From assembly GCA_032622095.1 (NCBI GenBank), contig CP136063.1, forward strand, positions 144,295,950 through 144,359,949: 64,000 nucleotides of DNA, written 5' to 3'. A program made the position numbers and the translations under genes. The DNA comes from Siphonodentalium dalli (Eukaryota > Mollusca > Scaphopoda > Gadilida > Siphonodentaliidae). The notes below the pieces were generated by a model. That model saw only the letters and a program-made list of their open reading frames with translations, had not been told where the DNA came from and did not search any database. Shown here piece after piece: positions 1 to 11,802 of the stretch (the first letter of the stretch is position 1; each line of letters starts with the position of its first letter).

Positions 1-550
1 TTGACCCTTTTTCGACACATTGAAGATGTGCAACATATTTAGTGAATATGCAATTTGTATCATATTGGTGTAATCAATTCCTCCTACAGTTTGTAGTAGA
101 CCTGTAGTGTATTGAAACCATAAATCCTTCAAACCTGCGACCTTCGTTGGGGGACATTTTTTGGTCAGTGACCTTTTATTTGATATTTATTGCTAATTTA
201 AGATATATTTTAAATACTAGCTTGCTTTACTAGCTAATTGTACCTGTTTCTCGGTTAGTTTTTATGAAAAATGAGAAATTCCCTCAAATTATCCCTTATA
301 CCCTCAATTAATTTTGGACCAGCGCCAACCTTGGTTGACACCCAAGAGAAGGTCCAAACCTGCTTAAATCTGCCAATATGTATTACTACATGGTATCACT
401 TTAGATATCCTATTAATTAGATACTCGGATCTAATATTGAAATTATATCTATTTCAATGAATGGACAAACTCAAAATTTATGTTTATCCATTTGATTCTT
501 ATAGATATCTTTGTGTGTTGTTATTGTTCTAACACTCAGCTTTACCCTTT
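1..550. other. AT-rich non-coding sequence
   Basis: I see no gene, splice-flanked exon or clear repeat boundary. It is probably intron sequence upstream of the P-loop exon. Confidence 0.5.
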
Positions 551-781
551 ATTAGCTCAACTTACTTTGTAAGTTTGAGCTATTGCCATGGGTTGGCATC
601 CGTCGTCCGTGTGTCTGTGTGTCCGTCAACAATTTCATTTGGAACGGGCTACAGGTCGTACCTTTGGTCTGATCTTTATGAAATTTGTCATGAATGTTGA
701 CATTGACATGTAGACATTGACATGTAGATGGGAAACGAGTCATTTTGGGGTCATTCGGCCAAAAAACATGGCCGCTGGTGG

Positions 782-1683
782 TAGGGTTGAAACGATTAAT
801 CGACTAGTCGTAGACGACGCTGAAATGTCAGAACGTCGACTCTGAATTTTGCCGTCGACTAGTCGGAACATAGTGTATTAGTTCCATGTATAACGTTTTC
901 AAGATCAATTCCGACATAAACGGTGTTAACTGCGCGTAAGTTACGGTAAGTATAACGTTTGGTGGCACCCGGAATTGACAGTGTTACTAGTATAGACACA
1001 CACGGTGACCCGACTATTACTTGAAAGAATGAAATTGACAACACAATGTCTCACTCGTCGTTTGAGGTCAAAGACATCACTGCGACATGATGGCAATGAT
1101 TGACGCGGCTTTATCGTTTGTCGGAGACCGCTTTGATCTAGACACTGTGTATATTTCAATTTATCAATTGAAGGTCGCTTTAGGTGACGTCATTGTTGCT
1201 ACCGTGTATAAATGATACTGACATTAAGAACTGGCTATCGTATTCTACAACATAGCCTATTCTATAGGGCGTATTTAGTCGGAACATTAACATTTTATAG
1301 TGACACCGCTCGGCACCGGTTTATTGGTGATCACGTGACTAAAACGAAATCTCGAACGCAGATATTAAATTTAAAACCTGTATAAATGATCGAGTTTCTA
1401 ATCATTATCCACCACATGTCTTAATTATATAATTACATTCAGTGTGTTGGATAAATATCAAGATGTTTACAGTATTATTTCCCAAATAAATTGGTGTCTA
1501 TGCAGGGAAATGCGCTACACAATAGACCGTCATTGCATCAGTCATCAGTGTACGCCATGTATGATGAACTTTCCGTACCATGTTATGTTTGAAATTTTGA
1601 TATCGGGTACCGACTAGTCGACGCAACGCAACTTTTGGGACTCGACTAGTCGACTCTGAAATTCACTTATCGTTTCAACACTA
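782..1683. mobile_element. Non-autonomous hAT-like element
   Basis: The terminal inverted repeats are TAGGGTTGAAACGAT at the left and the reverse complement of TAGTGTTGAAACGAT at the right (14 of 15 match). Internal CGACTAGTCG motifs lie near both ends. The flanking 8-mers are gctggtgg (774-781) and gttggtgg (1684-1691), an 8-bp target duplication with one change. The insertion splits a family C unit. No transposase is recognisable inside, so it would depend on an outside transposase. Confidence 0.8.
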
Positions 1684-2606
1684 GTTGGTGGCCATCTTGG
1701 ATTTCAAAATTAAATCCATTGGCGCGGTCTACAGGTAGTACTGTTTGTCTGATCATCATAAAATTTGTCATGAATGTTAATATTGACATGTAGATGGGAA
1801 CGAGTGATTTTGGGGTCGTTCGGCCAAAAAAACATGGCCACCAGCAGCCATCTTGGATTTTACTCTTTGCATGACTAAATCCTTTGGCGCGGGCTGCAGG
1901 TCGTAGCTTTAGTCGGATCTTCATGAAATTTGTCATGGATGTTAAGAATGACATGTAGATGGCAACGAGTGATTTTGGGGTCGTTCGGCCAAAAAACATG
2001 GCCGCCAGCAGCCATCTTGGATTTTACTCTTTACATGACTAAATCCTTTGGCGCGGGCTGCAGGTCGTAGCTTTAGTTGGATCTTCATGAAATTCATCAT
2101 GGATGTTAACAATGACATGTAGACGGGAATGAGTCCTTTTGAGGTTATTCAGCCAAAAAACATGGCCTCTGGAGGCCATCTTGGATTTCAAAATTAAATC
2201 CATTGGTGCGGGCTACAGGTCGTACTATTTGACTGATAATCATGAAATTTGTCATGGATGTTAATATAACAAATTAATTTGTAAAGTTTGAGCTATTGCC
2301 ATGGCTTTGTCGTCTGTGGTCCGTGTGTGCGTAAGGCGTCAACAATGCAGGCTACAGGTCGTACCTTTGGTCGGATCATTATGAAATTTGTCATAGCTGT
2401 TGACATCAACATAAGTCATTTAGACCAGAATGATTAATTTTGGGGTATTCGAAAAAAAAACATGGCCACCAGTGGCCATCTTGGATTTCAAAATTCAATC
2501 CATTAGCACGGGCTACAGGCCGTACTGTTTGTCTGATCATCATGAAATTTGTCAAGAATGTTAATATTGACATGTAGATGGGAACGAGTAATTTTGGGGT
2601 CATTCG

Positions 2607-3765
2607 TTCCCATCTACATGTCATTATTAACATTCATGACAAATTTTATGATGATCAGACTAAAGGTATGACATGTAGCCCGTGCTAAAGAATTTAGTCA
2701 TACAAAGAATAAAATCCAAGATGGCTGCTGGCGGCCATGTTTTCGGCCGAATGACCCCAAAATGAGTCGTTCCCATCTACATGTCATCAGTAACATCCAT
2801 GACAAATTTTATGACGATCAGACTAAAGGTACGACCTGTAGCCCATGCTAAAGAATTTAGTCATACAAAGAGTAAAATCCAAGATGGCTGCTGGCGGCCA
2901 TGTTTTTTGGCCAAATGACCCCAGAATTACTCGTTCCCATCTACATGTCAATATTAACATCCATGACAAATTTCATGATGATCAGACGAACAGTACGACC
3001 TGTGGCCCATGCTAATGGATTAAATTTTGAAATCCAAGATGGCCGCTGGTGGCCATGTTTTTTGTCCGAATGACCCCAAAATGACTCGTTCCCATTTACA
3101 TTCCAATTTCAACAGCCATGACAAATTTTATGATGATCAGACTAAAGGTACGACCTGTAGCCCGTGCTAAAGGATTTAGTCATACAAAGAGTAAAATCCA
3201 AGATGGCTGCTGGTGGCCATGTTTTTTGGCCGAATGACCCCAAAATGACTCGTTCCCATCTATATGTCATTATTATTAAAATTCATGACACATTTTATGA
3301 TGATCAGACTAAAGGTACAACCTGTAGCCCGTGCTAAAGGATTTAGTCATACAAAGAGTAAAATCCAAAATGGCTGCTGGCGACCATGTTTTTTGGCAGA
3401 ATGACCCCAAAATTACTCGTTCCCATCTACATGTCATTGTTAACATCCATGACAAATTTTATGATGATCAGACTAAAGGTACAACCTGCAGCCCGTGCTA
3501 AAGAATTTAGTCATACAAAGAGTAAAATCCAAGATGGCTGCTGGCGCCCATGTTTTTGGCCGAATGACCCCAAAATTACCCGTTCCTATCTACATGTCAT
3601 TATTATCATCCATGACAAATTTCATGATGATCAGACGAACAGTACGACCTGTGGCCCGTGCTAATGGATTAAATTTTGAAATCCAAGATGGCCACTAGCG
3701 GCCATGTTTTTTGTCCAAATGACCCCCAAAATGACTCGTTCCCATCTACATTCCAATTTCATCAG
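2607..3765 (-). repeat. Inverted block of family C units
   Basis: Within this interval the units read as their reverse complement (TTCCCATCTACATGTCA, then CAAAATCCAAGATGGC). Units before and after are in the + orientation. Both junctions fall inside unit sequence. Confidence 0.75.
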
Positions 3766-4274
3766 TCATTTCGGGGTCATTCAGCCAAAAAACATGGCTG
3801 CCAGCAGCCATCTTGGATTTTACTCTTTGTATGACTAAATTCTTTAGCATGGGCTACAGGTCGTACCTTTAGTCTGATCGTCATAAAATTTGTCATGGAT
3901 GTTAACGATGACATTTAGATGGGAACGACTCATTTTGGGGTCATTCGGCCGAAAACATTGCCGCCAGCAGCCATCTTGGATTTTACTTTTCTCTTCATGT
4001 CTATAAACTAGTATTAGACATTCAACTTTCCACATTCCTAATCGCTCCATTGACTGTAATACATTAAATTATTCCCTTTCCAAGTTGAGCTACAGTGTCA
4101 TTGACACTTTCATTTTATAAATCATGATGTGTTATGGTACTTTTTGTTGGATATGCACCGTTATCTCTGTACCTAATGTATTTATGTGATGATAATATAC
4201 AATTGAATTGGTAACATTAGCCTTTTTCAGTAGACTGGCCATTTTAACATTTGCTGACATTCTTGTTCTTGTAG

Positions 4275-4381
4275 GTATTTGTGGTGGCAGTGCATCTGGT
4301 AAAACAACGGTAGCTAGAAAGATAATTGAAGCCCTTGACGTTCCTTGGGTCAGCTTACTGAGCTTGGATTCTTTCTATCGA
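4275..4381 (+). CDS. UCKL1: UCKL1 exon with P-loop (Walker A)
   Basis: The exon follows an AG acceptor at 4273-4274 and ends before a GTAAGT donor at 4382. It holds 2 bases of a split glycine codon plus 35 codons. The product carries [11 protein letters not shown], the Walker A motif that binds the ATP phosphates, then EALDVPWV and a strand ending LSLDSFYR, whose aspartate lies at the expected nucleoside and Mg-binding position. The upstream intron enters in phase 1. No preceding exon was found in 1-4274, so at least one lies left of the window. An open reading frame continues into both flanking introns, but the splice sites and family alignment set the boundaries. Confidence 0.93.
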
Positions 4382-4580
4382 GTAAGTATATATATGAACC
4401 AATGATGAATCAATGCAATTTGGGAACTATAAAGTCTAAAATAGTGTCATTGGGATGGGCTTTTATGGCTGTCCTACATTGAGTACGTATGTAAGTACCA
4501 AATCTCAGAAGCCAATTTGAGACTGAGAGAGTCAGGTAGTAGATATATGTCCATAAGTTTGCTTATTTCATCATTGACAG
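4382..4580 (+). other. Intron sequence after the P-loop exon
   Basis: Begins with the GTAAGT donor. Nothing else is recognisable before the foldback element at 4581. Confidence 0.6.
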
Positions 4581-4795
4581 TTAACCCTTTCAGTGCCAAG
4601 TCCAATTTTTTTATCAAACCATATTTCCTTGATCATTTTTCAAATTTATTGATTATAATAATGTGATACATTGATGGAAAGAGCTCTAAGAGCTCTTTCC
4701 ATCAATGTATCACATTATTATAATCAATCAATTTGAAAAATGATCAAGGAAATATGGGTTGATACAAAAATCGGACTTGGCACTGAAAGGGTTAA
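4581..4795. mobile_element. 215-bp foldback MITE with TTAA ends
   Basis: The interval is an almost complete inverted repeat centred near 4688 (GAGCTCTAAGAGCTC). The left arm starts TTAACCCTTTCAGTGCCAAG and the right arm ends with its exact reverse complement. TTAA at both edges fits the TTAA target duplication of piggyBac-like elements, and the CCCTTT start fits that superfamily's short ends. No coding capacity. Confidence 0.85.
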
Positions 4796-4839
4796 ACAAT
4801 GCTCACAAATTTGAAATTTTACTAATTCTTGTGCTACAT

Positions 4840-5477
4840 GAAACATCGTTCTTGTATAGAAGTGATAATCAACGGCTCTTTTTGACAGATTTATTTCCCA
4901 TTGATTATTACCAATTTATAAATAATATAATAAACACCTCAAAATAAGTTAGTTCCCCCTGACACATCATTCTGTATCTCAATATTTCCTGAGGTTGATT
5001 GTGGGTGATAAATAGCATGTTAATTCAGTATATTTACACTCACGCATGCATTCGCACCTTGGAACATGAATGCCCGATGATGGTTCATCAAAGTTATGAC
5101 ACGTGACATCCAGGACTCGAAATATTCAGAAATTTCTACTTGTCACAGGGGACATGTTGAAACATCGTTCTTGTATAGATGTTATAATCAACGGCTCTTA
5201 TTGACAGATTTATTTCCCATTGATTATTACCAATTTATAAATAATATAATAAACACCTCAAAATAAGTTAGTTCCCCCTGACACATCATTCTGTATCTCA
5301 ATATTTCCTGAGGTTGATTGTGGGTGATAAATAGCATGTTAATTCAGTATATTTACACTCACGCATGCATTCGCACCTTGGAACATGAATGCCCGATGAT
5401 GGTTCATCAAAGTTATGACACGTGACATCCAGGACTCGAAATATTCTGAAATTTCTACTTGTCACAGGGGACAGGTT
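4840..5477. repeat. 319-bp direct tandem duplication
   Basis: Two near-identical copies, about 4840-5158 and 5159-5477, both starting GAAACATCGTTCTTGTATAG and both ending near GTCACAGGGGACA. Few differences suggest a recent duplication. No exon is seen in it. Confidence 0.85.
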
Positions 5478-5509
5478 GAACTATTCCCTACCTGTCACCT
5501 CTGAATTAT

Positions 5510-8375
5510 TCCTGTGCATACCCTTATATAATAATTAGATGTTATGCCATTGATAATTAACTCACACCTCTGAATTGTTCCTGTGCATACCCTCATATAA
5601 TAATATGTCATGTAATTGATGATTTACTCACACCTCTGAATTATTCCTGTGCATACCCTTATATAATAATAAGATGTCATGCCATGAATACCCTCATATA
5701 ATAGGATGTCATGCCATGCATACCCTTATATAATAATAAGATGTCATGCCATGAATACCCTTATATAATAATCAAATGTCATGCCATGAATACCCTCATA
5801 TAATAGGATGTCATGCCATGCATACCCTTATATAATAATAAGATGTCATGCCGTACATACCCTTATATAATAATAAGATGTTATGCCATGCATACCCTTA
5901 TATAATAATAAAATGTCATGCCATGCATACCCTTATATAATAGGATGTCATGCCATGAATACCCTTATATAATAATATGTCATGCCATGAATACCCTTAT
6001 ATAATAAGATGTCATGCTATGAATACCCTTATATAATAATATGTCATGCCATAAATTACCTTATATAATAATATGTCATGCCATGAATACCCTTATTTAA
6101 TAATAAGATGTCATGCCATGCATACCCTTATATAATAATAAAATGTCATGCCATGCATACCCTTATATAATAGGATGTCATGCCATGAATACCCTTATAT
6201 AATAATATGTCATGCCATGAATACCCTTATATAATAAGATGTCATGCTATGAATACCCTTATATAATAATAAGATGTCATGCCATAAATTACCTTATATA
6301 ATATGTCATGCCATGAATACCCTTATTTAATAATAAGATGTCATGCCATGCATACCTTATATAATAATAAGATGTCATGACATGAATACCCTTATATAAT
6401 AATAAGATGTCATGCCATGCATACCCTTATATACTGATAAGATGTCATGCCATGAATACCCTTATATAATAGGATGTCATGCCATGCATACCCTTATATA
6501 ATAAGATGTCATGCCATGAATACCCTTGTATAATAATAATAATAAGATGTCATGCCATGAATACCCTTATATGATAATAAGATGTCATGCCATGCATACC
6601 ATTATATAATAATAAGATGTCATGCCATGAATACCCTTATATAATAAGATGTCATGCCATGCATACCCTTATATAATAATAAGATGTCATGCCATGAATA
6701 CCCTTATATAATAGGATGTCATGCCATGCATACCCTTATATAATAAGATGTCATGCCATGAATACCCTTGTATAATAATAATAATAAGATGTCATGCCAT
6801 GAATACCCTTATATGATAATAAGATGGCATGCCATGCATACCCTTATATAATAATAAGATGTCATGCCATGAATACCCTTATATAATAAGATGTCATGCC
6901 ATGCATACCCTTATATCATAATAAGATGTCATGCCATGAATACCCTTATATAATAAGATGTCATGCCATGAATACCCTTATATAATAATAAGATGTCATG
7001 CCTTGCATACCCTTATATAATAGGATGTCATGCCATGCATACCCTTATTATGCCCCCGATCTCCGATGGAGATTTGGGGGTATATAGTGGAGTCCTTCCG
7101 TCCGTCCGTCCTTCCGTCCGTACGAACGTTTCAACTCATAACTTTGGTTCCGCCCATTTTTTCCAGAGTTACGCCCCTTTTTGGACTTAGAAAATTGTCG
7201 ACCCGTACGAACGTTTCAACTCATAACTTTGGTTTCGCTAACTCAATTCAGTTGATCATTGGTATGCTAATAGACCAGCCGGGGGGACAAGATTTCCCCA
7301 TAGCCGTGGTTTCGTCCGCCCATTTTTTCCAGAGTTACGCCCCTTTTTGGACTTAGAAAATTGTCCGTACGAACGTTTCAACTCATAACTTTGGTTTCGC
7401 TAACTCAATTCAGTTGATATTTGGTATGCCAATAGACCAGCCGGGGGGACAAGATTTCCCCATAGCCGTGGTTTCGTCCGCCCATTTTTTCCAGAGTTAC
7501 GCCCCTTTTTGGACTTAGAAAATTCAGGTTTTCTGCTACTTTTTTTGGTTTCCAGATGATAACTTGATTTTGGATTGTTTACTCATGAATAACATAACTT
7601 TACAAAGAGCCATTTAATATGCATTTGCACAAAAATAAGAAAAATCCTCTCTGATTGTACAGTCGGGGGCGTTACCTCCGCCCAGCGGTGCACTTGTATA
7701 ATAATATGTCATGCCATGAATACCCTTATATAATAATAAGATGTCATGCCATGAATACCCTTATATAATAATAAGATGTCATGCCATAAATTACCTTATA
7801 TAATAAGATGTAATGCCATGAATACCCTTATATAATAATAATATGTCATGCCATGCATACCTTATAATAAGATGTCATGCCATGCATACCCTTAAATAAT
7901 AATAAGATGTCATGCAATGCATACCCTTATATAATAATAAGATGTCATGCCATGCATACCCTTATATAATAATATGTCATGCCATGAATACCCTTATATA
8001 ATAAGATGTCATGCCATGCATACCCTTATATAATAATAAGATGTCATGCCATGCATACCCTTATATAATAATATGTCATGCCATGAATACCCTTATATAA
8101 TAAGATGTCATGCCATGCATACCCTTATATAATAATAATATGTCATGCCATGAATACCCTTATATAATAAGATGCCATGCCATGAATACCCTTATATAAT
8201 AAGATGCCATGCATACCCTTATATAATAATAAGATGTCATGCCATGCATACCCTTATATAATAATATGTCATGCCATGAATACCCTTATATAATAAGATG
8301 CCATGCATACCCTTATATAATAATAAGATGTCTTGCCATGCATACCCTTATATAATAATAAGATGTCATGCCATT
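5510..8375. repeat. Minisatellite with ~28-37-bp units
   Basis: Roughly 65 copies of a unit resembling ATGCCATGAATACCC plus TTATATAATAATAAGATGTC. Units alternate between GCATACCC and GAATACCC and vary in the number of TAA steps. Higher-order repetition is visible: blocks near 6440-6620 and 6680-6860 match each other closely. A mobile element at 7047-7697 splits the array. Confidence 0.93.
7047..7697 (+). mobile_element. Family G palindrome-headed element in the minisatellite
   Basis: The head is a palindrome (TATGCCCCCGATCTCC facing GGAGATTTGGGGGTATA), then (CCGT)n. Two direct copies of a ~165-bp core follow (about 7200-7365 and 7366-7530), each with AACTTTGGTTTCGCTAACTC and AGAGTTACGCCCCTTTTTGG. 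The tail has GGGCG..CGCCC stem arms and ends GCACTTGT. The minisatellite reads CCCTTAT on the left and ATAATAATATGTC on the right, which join into a normal unit, so the insertion left no target duplication. Confidence 0.75.
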
Positions 8376-9161
8376 GATGATTAATTCATTCTGTTCCTAT
8401 AATTTTCTAATCTAAATTAATTTACAATACTTTAATCATGAAATGTTATATAACGTACAATAAAATTCTCAATAATCCACCAAAATCTGAGCATTAATAA
8501 TCTCACCATCTCACTTAGAATTTTAGGGATTCTGGTTGGCTTTCTGAGAGCTTTCCGATGAATGGCAACAAGCCATATTTCCGACTAAATCCTGAAAAAT
8601 TACCCATAATTCTGCTGTGGTTAAGGAGTCGATTATTCTCTTTGGTGGAACAGGTGCCAAGTCACCAAGGTGTGGCACACCTATCATTAACAGAGAACTC
8701 TGATATTTGAACGTGATCAAATGTCACCCTCTTCGTGGACCCAGTCATTTTGTGATTTTTGGAAAGTTGACTCCTCCCATGCAATTGAGGTTTATTCAAG
8801 CATGTATCCACTCACCATATCATTAGTTATAAGATATGTTGGTCATATATATCATAGATTATCTTCCCAAAGTTTAATCACATTCTGATTACCACATCTG
8901 AAGATATACTCGTAAATATCAGTTGGGAACTTACTTATTTTTAGGTGTTTAGATACTGGTACATTGCTTCATAATTTAAACATTGTCGGTTTTAAAATGA
9001 TGGAACTGTTGTTGGAGTTTTCAGCATTAGTAGTAGAGTGTTTAATATTTTATAATAGTGTTCTGAGATATAATTCAAAACACTGTTTTGTTCACAAGCT
9101 ATGCCTATGGTTTGTACTTTCCATACTGGATACTGTTTAATATTCTTTGTTTTGTATTCAG
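8376..9161 (+). other. Intron sequence, no recognised feature
   Basis: AT-rich, ending in the pyrimidine tract and AG acceptor of the exon at 9162. An antisense reading frame at 8523-8720 has no support. Confidence 0.6.
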
Positions 9162-9332
9162 GTATTGAGTCCCGAGCAGCATCACAGAGCATGCAACAAT
9201 GAGTATGACTTTGATCATCCCGATGCCTTTGATTTTGAGCTTGTTGCTGATACTATTCGAGGGTTGAAAGAGGGCAAAAGTGTTGACGTTCCTATATATA
9301 ACTTTACCACACACAGCCGTGATTCAACAATG
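9162..9332 (+). CDS. UCKL1: UCKL1 exon, FDHPDAFD substrate region
   Basis: The acceptor is AG at 9160-9161 after a T-rich tract and the donor is GTGAGA at 9333. It encodes exactly 57 codons, beginning VLSPEQ. It contains YDFDHPDAFDFEL, the strongly conserved motif of uridine kinases, then GLKEGKSVDVPIYNF and TTHSR, the segment that holds the nucleoside and orders the lid. It reads directly on from the previous exon (SFYR then VLSPEQ) in phase 0. No stops or frameshifts. Confidence 0.94.
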
Positions 9333-10139
9333 GTGAGAACAAATAATACGTACATAGATAATAGATATGTGAGGATATTACAGTTATCAACTATATACAA
9401 TCTTTGATATATGTCCACAATATCAATATAAATCTGATACTGATGTGTAAAGTTTATCAAAGTTAAAGTCTCCATCGCTAACTCAAACTTAGTTATATAT
9501 CTCCATTTCTCCTAAAAAACATTATTTCAATCCTTTCCCGTCTGATCGATACCCCTCCCTCACTTATTGGGGAAGGGGCATGTCGCCAAAGAGGAGAAGA
9601 CTTCATATAAGCCCTCGGGCTTGTTGTCTGATCCTCATTTCCATACATTATCTCTTCTATTTTGCATATTTGTATCATCTGTATATTATGTTATGTTGGA
9701 TTTGGAAATAAAAATATGTTTACGCTAAAGTTTATCAATAAATAATTCCCACAAAAATTAAATTAAATTAAGCTGGCACAAGGATTATTAAAGATGGTGT
9801 ATCTCTTCCCTGTATTAATCAGGGGTATAACATATAAAGTGTGTCAGAAACCTGTCAACAGGAGCTTCTGCCTCCAGGAAATAATATTTTTTCCTGAACT
9901 GGGAGAGGAAATATTACTATTTTTAGAACATTACATTATTTTTTGCTAGAGTGTACTGCAGAGTAGTATTTCAAAAACATAAAAACTGCTATTAGAAGAT
10001 TCCTGATCACATTTACAGTCCTCTAAATTGGCCACGACAATAAGCAATGTCATGGGAAATTGCACAGTATTAAGTTTGCCGTGGGACATTTTTCCTAATT
10101 TCGAGGGCTGCATTTATATATATGCTTTTATTTTTGTAG
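9333..10139 (+). other. 807-bp intron, no recognised feature
   Basis: The only intron in the window in which I see no transposable element. Confidence 0.6.
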
Positions 10140-10211
10140 AAAACCATATATGGTGCTAATGTTGTGATATTCGAAGGTATAATGGCTTTTGCTAACAAGG
10201 CTGTTGTAGAC
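10140..10211 (+). CDS. UCKL1: UCKL1 exon, FEGIMAF strand
   Basis: A small 72-bp exon (24 codons) between AG at 10138-10139 and GTAAGT at 10212. It reads KTIYGANVVIFEGIMAF and then ANKAVVD, matching the conserved strand ending in FEGI(L/M)AF of the UCK family. Phase 0 at both ends. It is only 807 bp from the previous exon, the shortest intron in the window. A transposon nest starts about 70 bp downstream at 10283 and leaves the donor untouched. Confidence 0.93.
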
Positions 10212-11740
10212 GTAAGTTACTATTTTATGTGGTGCAAATATGTAAAATATTGTCATGCTGACAGCCATGGCATAATAAAGTTTAGTGATGTTCCGATAAT
10301 GAAAAAGCCCATCGGACCGATTTCCAATAACTGGAGGCACAATCGGCCGATTTCCAATTCCGATTCCGATGTTTATATATATATTGTGCATTTGTTCCTA
10401 TAATGGACCTATATACACCCATTGCACTCCATATCCATGTATAGTTTCAAATACATCAAAAAGTTATATATATACACACTGTTGCGAAAGTATTTCCGCC
10501 GACTTCAGTTGTACGCTGCCTTTGATGTATACCGGTAGTTGTTTTGACAAGGTGGCGACTCAGACTAACATTATCACCATATGGGGAACACTTGCAGACG
10601 GCATACAAGTCTTGATTGAATACTTATAAGTTGTGACAATGTATGGAATGGCGATGATTATTAACTAAATTTTGATTGATGGATAATAATTGCTGTGATA
10701 TTTGTCTGAGATTTCCCAAATTCTCATTGGTCACACCTTTTGTCTTTTAACTCTTTCATCCCTGAATATACAGATATAGATGTCCCAGAACCCTGGATTA
10801 TCAGCTTGCCAAAGTAAAATTATGTGTCCCTGATGTTTTGCTGCAACACTACATTTAGAGTGATGTCGTGTATGGCAAATTGCGTATTTTATGATCGTTA
10901 ACAAGTGACCTTCAATTTATGTTATGTACCAATTGTGGTTTCACATCTAAATGATATATCAGGTTTGTGCAGGTGAGAACCGAGAAGGGAAATTGAACCC
11001 CAATATATGCTATAGTGGCACGTATCACCTGTATCAGGGATATCAATTTCGCATTTCAATGTTTTCCACAAATACATGCACTGTACATGTATGTGTCATT
11101 CTTTGCAAGTGTGGTGTATGTATACACGTGGTTGTGATGACACCCTGCATGGTTTCAAATGTTTTACCAATCGGTTCATTGAACATAATTGCTTTATCAA
11201 AGGCAAGAGCAGACCAGTACTAACCTAGCTAGTACGCCTAAGAGATGCCATTTGACCGAAACAGACATAATTTATACTCCCACATTTAGCATTTAGACTC
11301 ACAGAGATTTACTTGTCAGTAAGTTGAGGAATTATGAGTATCATTCCAAATAAAACAACTGCTAATGACCTGATCGGATTCCCAAAATGATTATGAATGT
11401 CAATGTCATGGTTATAATATTCACGTGCAGCTGTTATTAAAGTCGCGGCGTTGTGCGGCACGGTGATTTCCGTAACATTGCGTCGAAAATAGGAGACATT
11501 AGATGGATACCACAAGTAAAACATCTTTAGAAAGGTCAACATTATCTTCTTTATTTCATAAACATAATAACAATAATCTTATCGGTATGTTTTTGTGATA
11601 AACAATAAACCAAAATCAAATGTGACTCAAAACACCACACCTGTCGGCAGTATATTGCATCATCGAATTTTATGTTTACCCATACCATAGTATGGTAAAC
11701 ATAGTGTCGTTGTCCGGATTTACCACTCGTCGTTAGTCCG

Positions 11741-11802
11741 TCCGTCCGTCTGTCTGTCTGTCTGGCTGTCTGTCTGTCTGTCTGGCTGTCTGTCTGTCTG
11801 TA
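11741..11802. repeat. CCGT/CTGT microsatellite of A1
   Basis: Runs of GTCC and GTCT tetranucleotides with two GGCTG interruptions. Confidence 0.9.

Larger units (their letters stand above)
551..4115 (+). mobile_element. Family C tandem-core repeat, copy C1 (composite)
   Basis: The 5' head is a palindrome (AGCTCAACTTAC facing GTAAGTTTGAGCT, 554-582), followed by a GTCCGTGTGTC-rich stretch. The body is units of about 150-165 bp, each with CATGTAGATGGGAACGAGT, CGGCCAAAAAACATGGCC and GCCATCTTGGATTT. It ends with AAGTTGAGCTACAGTG and a perfect 7-bp hairpin AGTGTCA-T-TGACACT near 4095-4109. A hAT-like element sits at 782-1683. A second, decayed head occurs near 2272-2300, so two copies may be fused. 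Units from about 2607 to 3765 run in the opposite direction. Open frames across the units are by-products of the repeat. Confidence 0.75.

Noticed and set aside
5510-8375. CRISPR-like regular repeat array
   Set aside because: Units are contiguous with no unique spacers, the host is an animal, and no cas-like genes are near.
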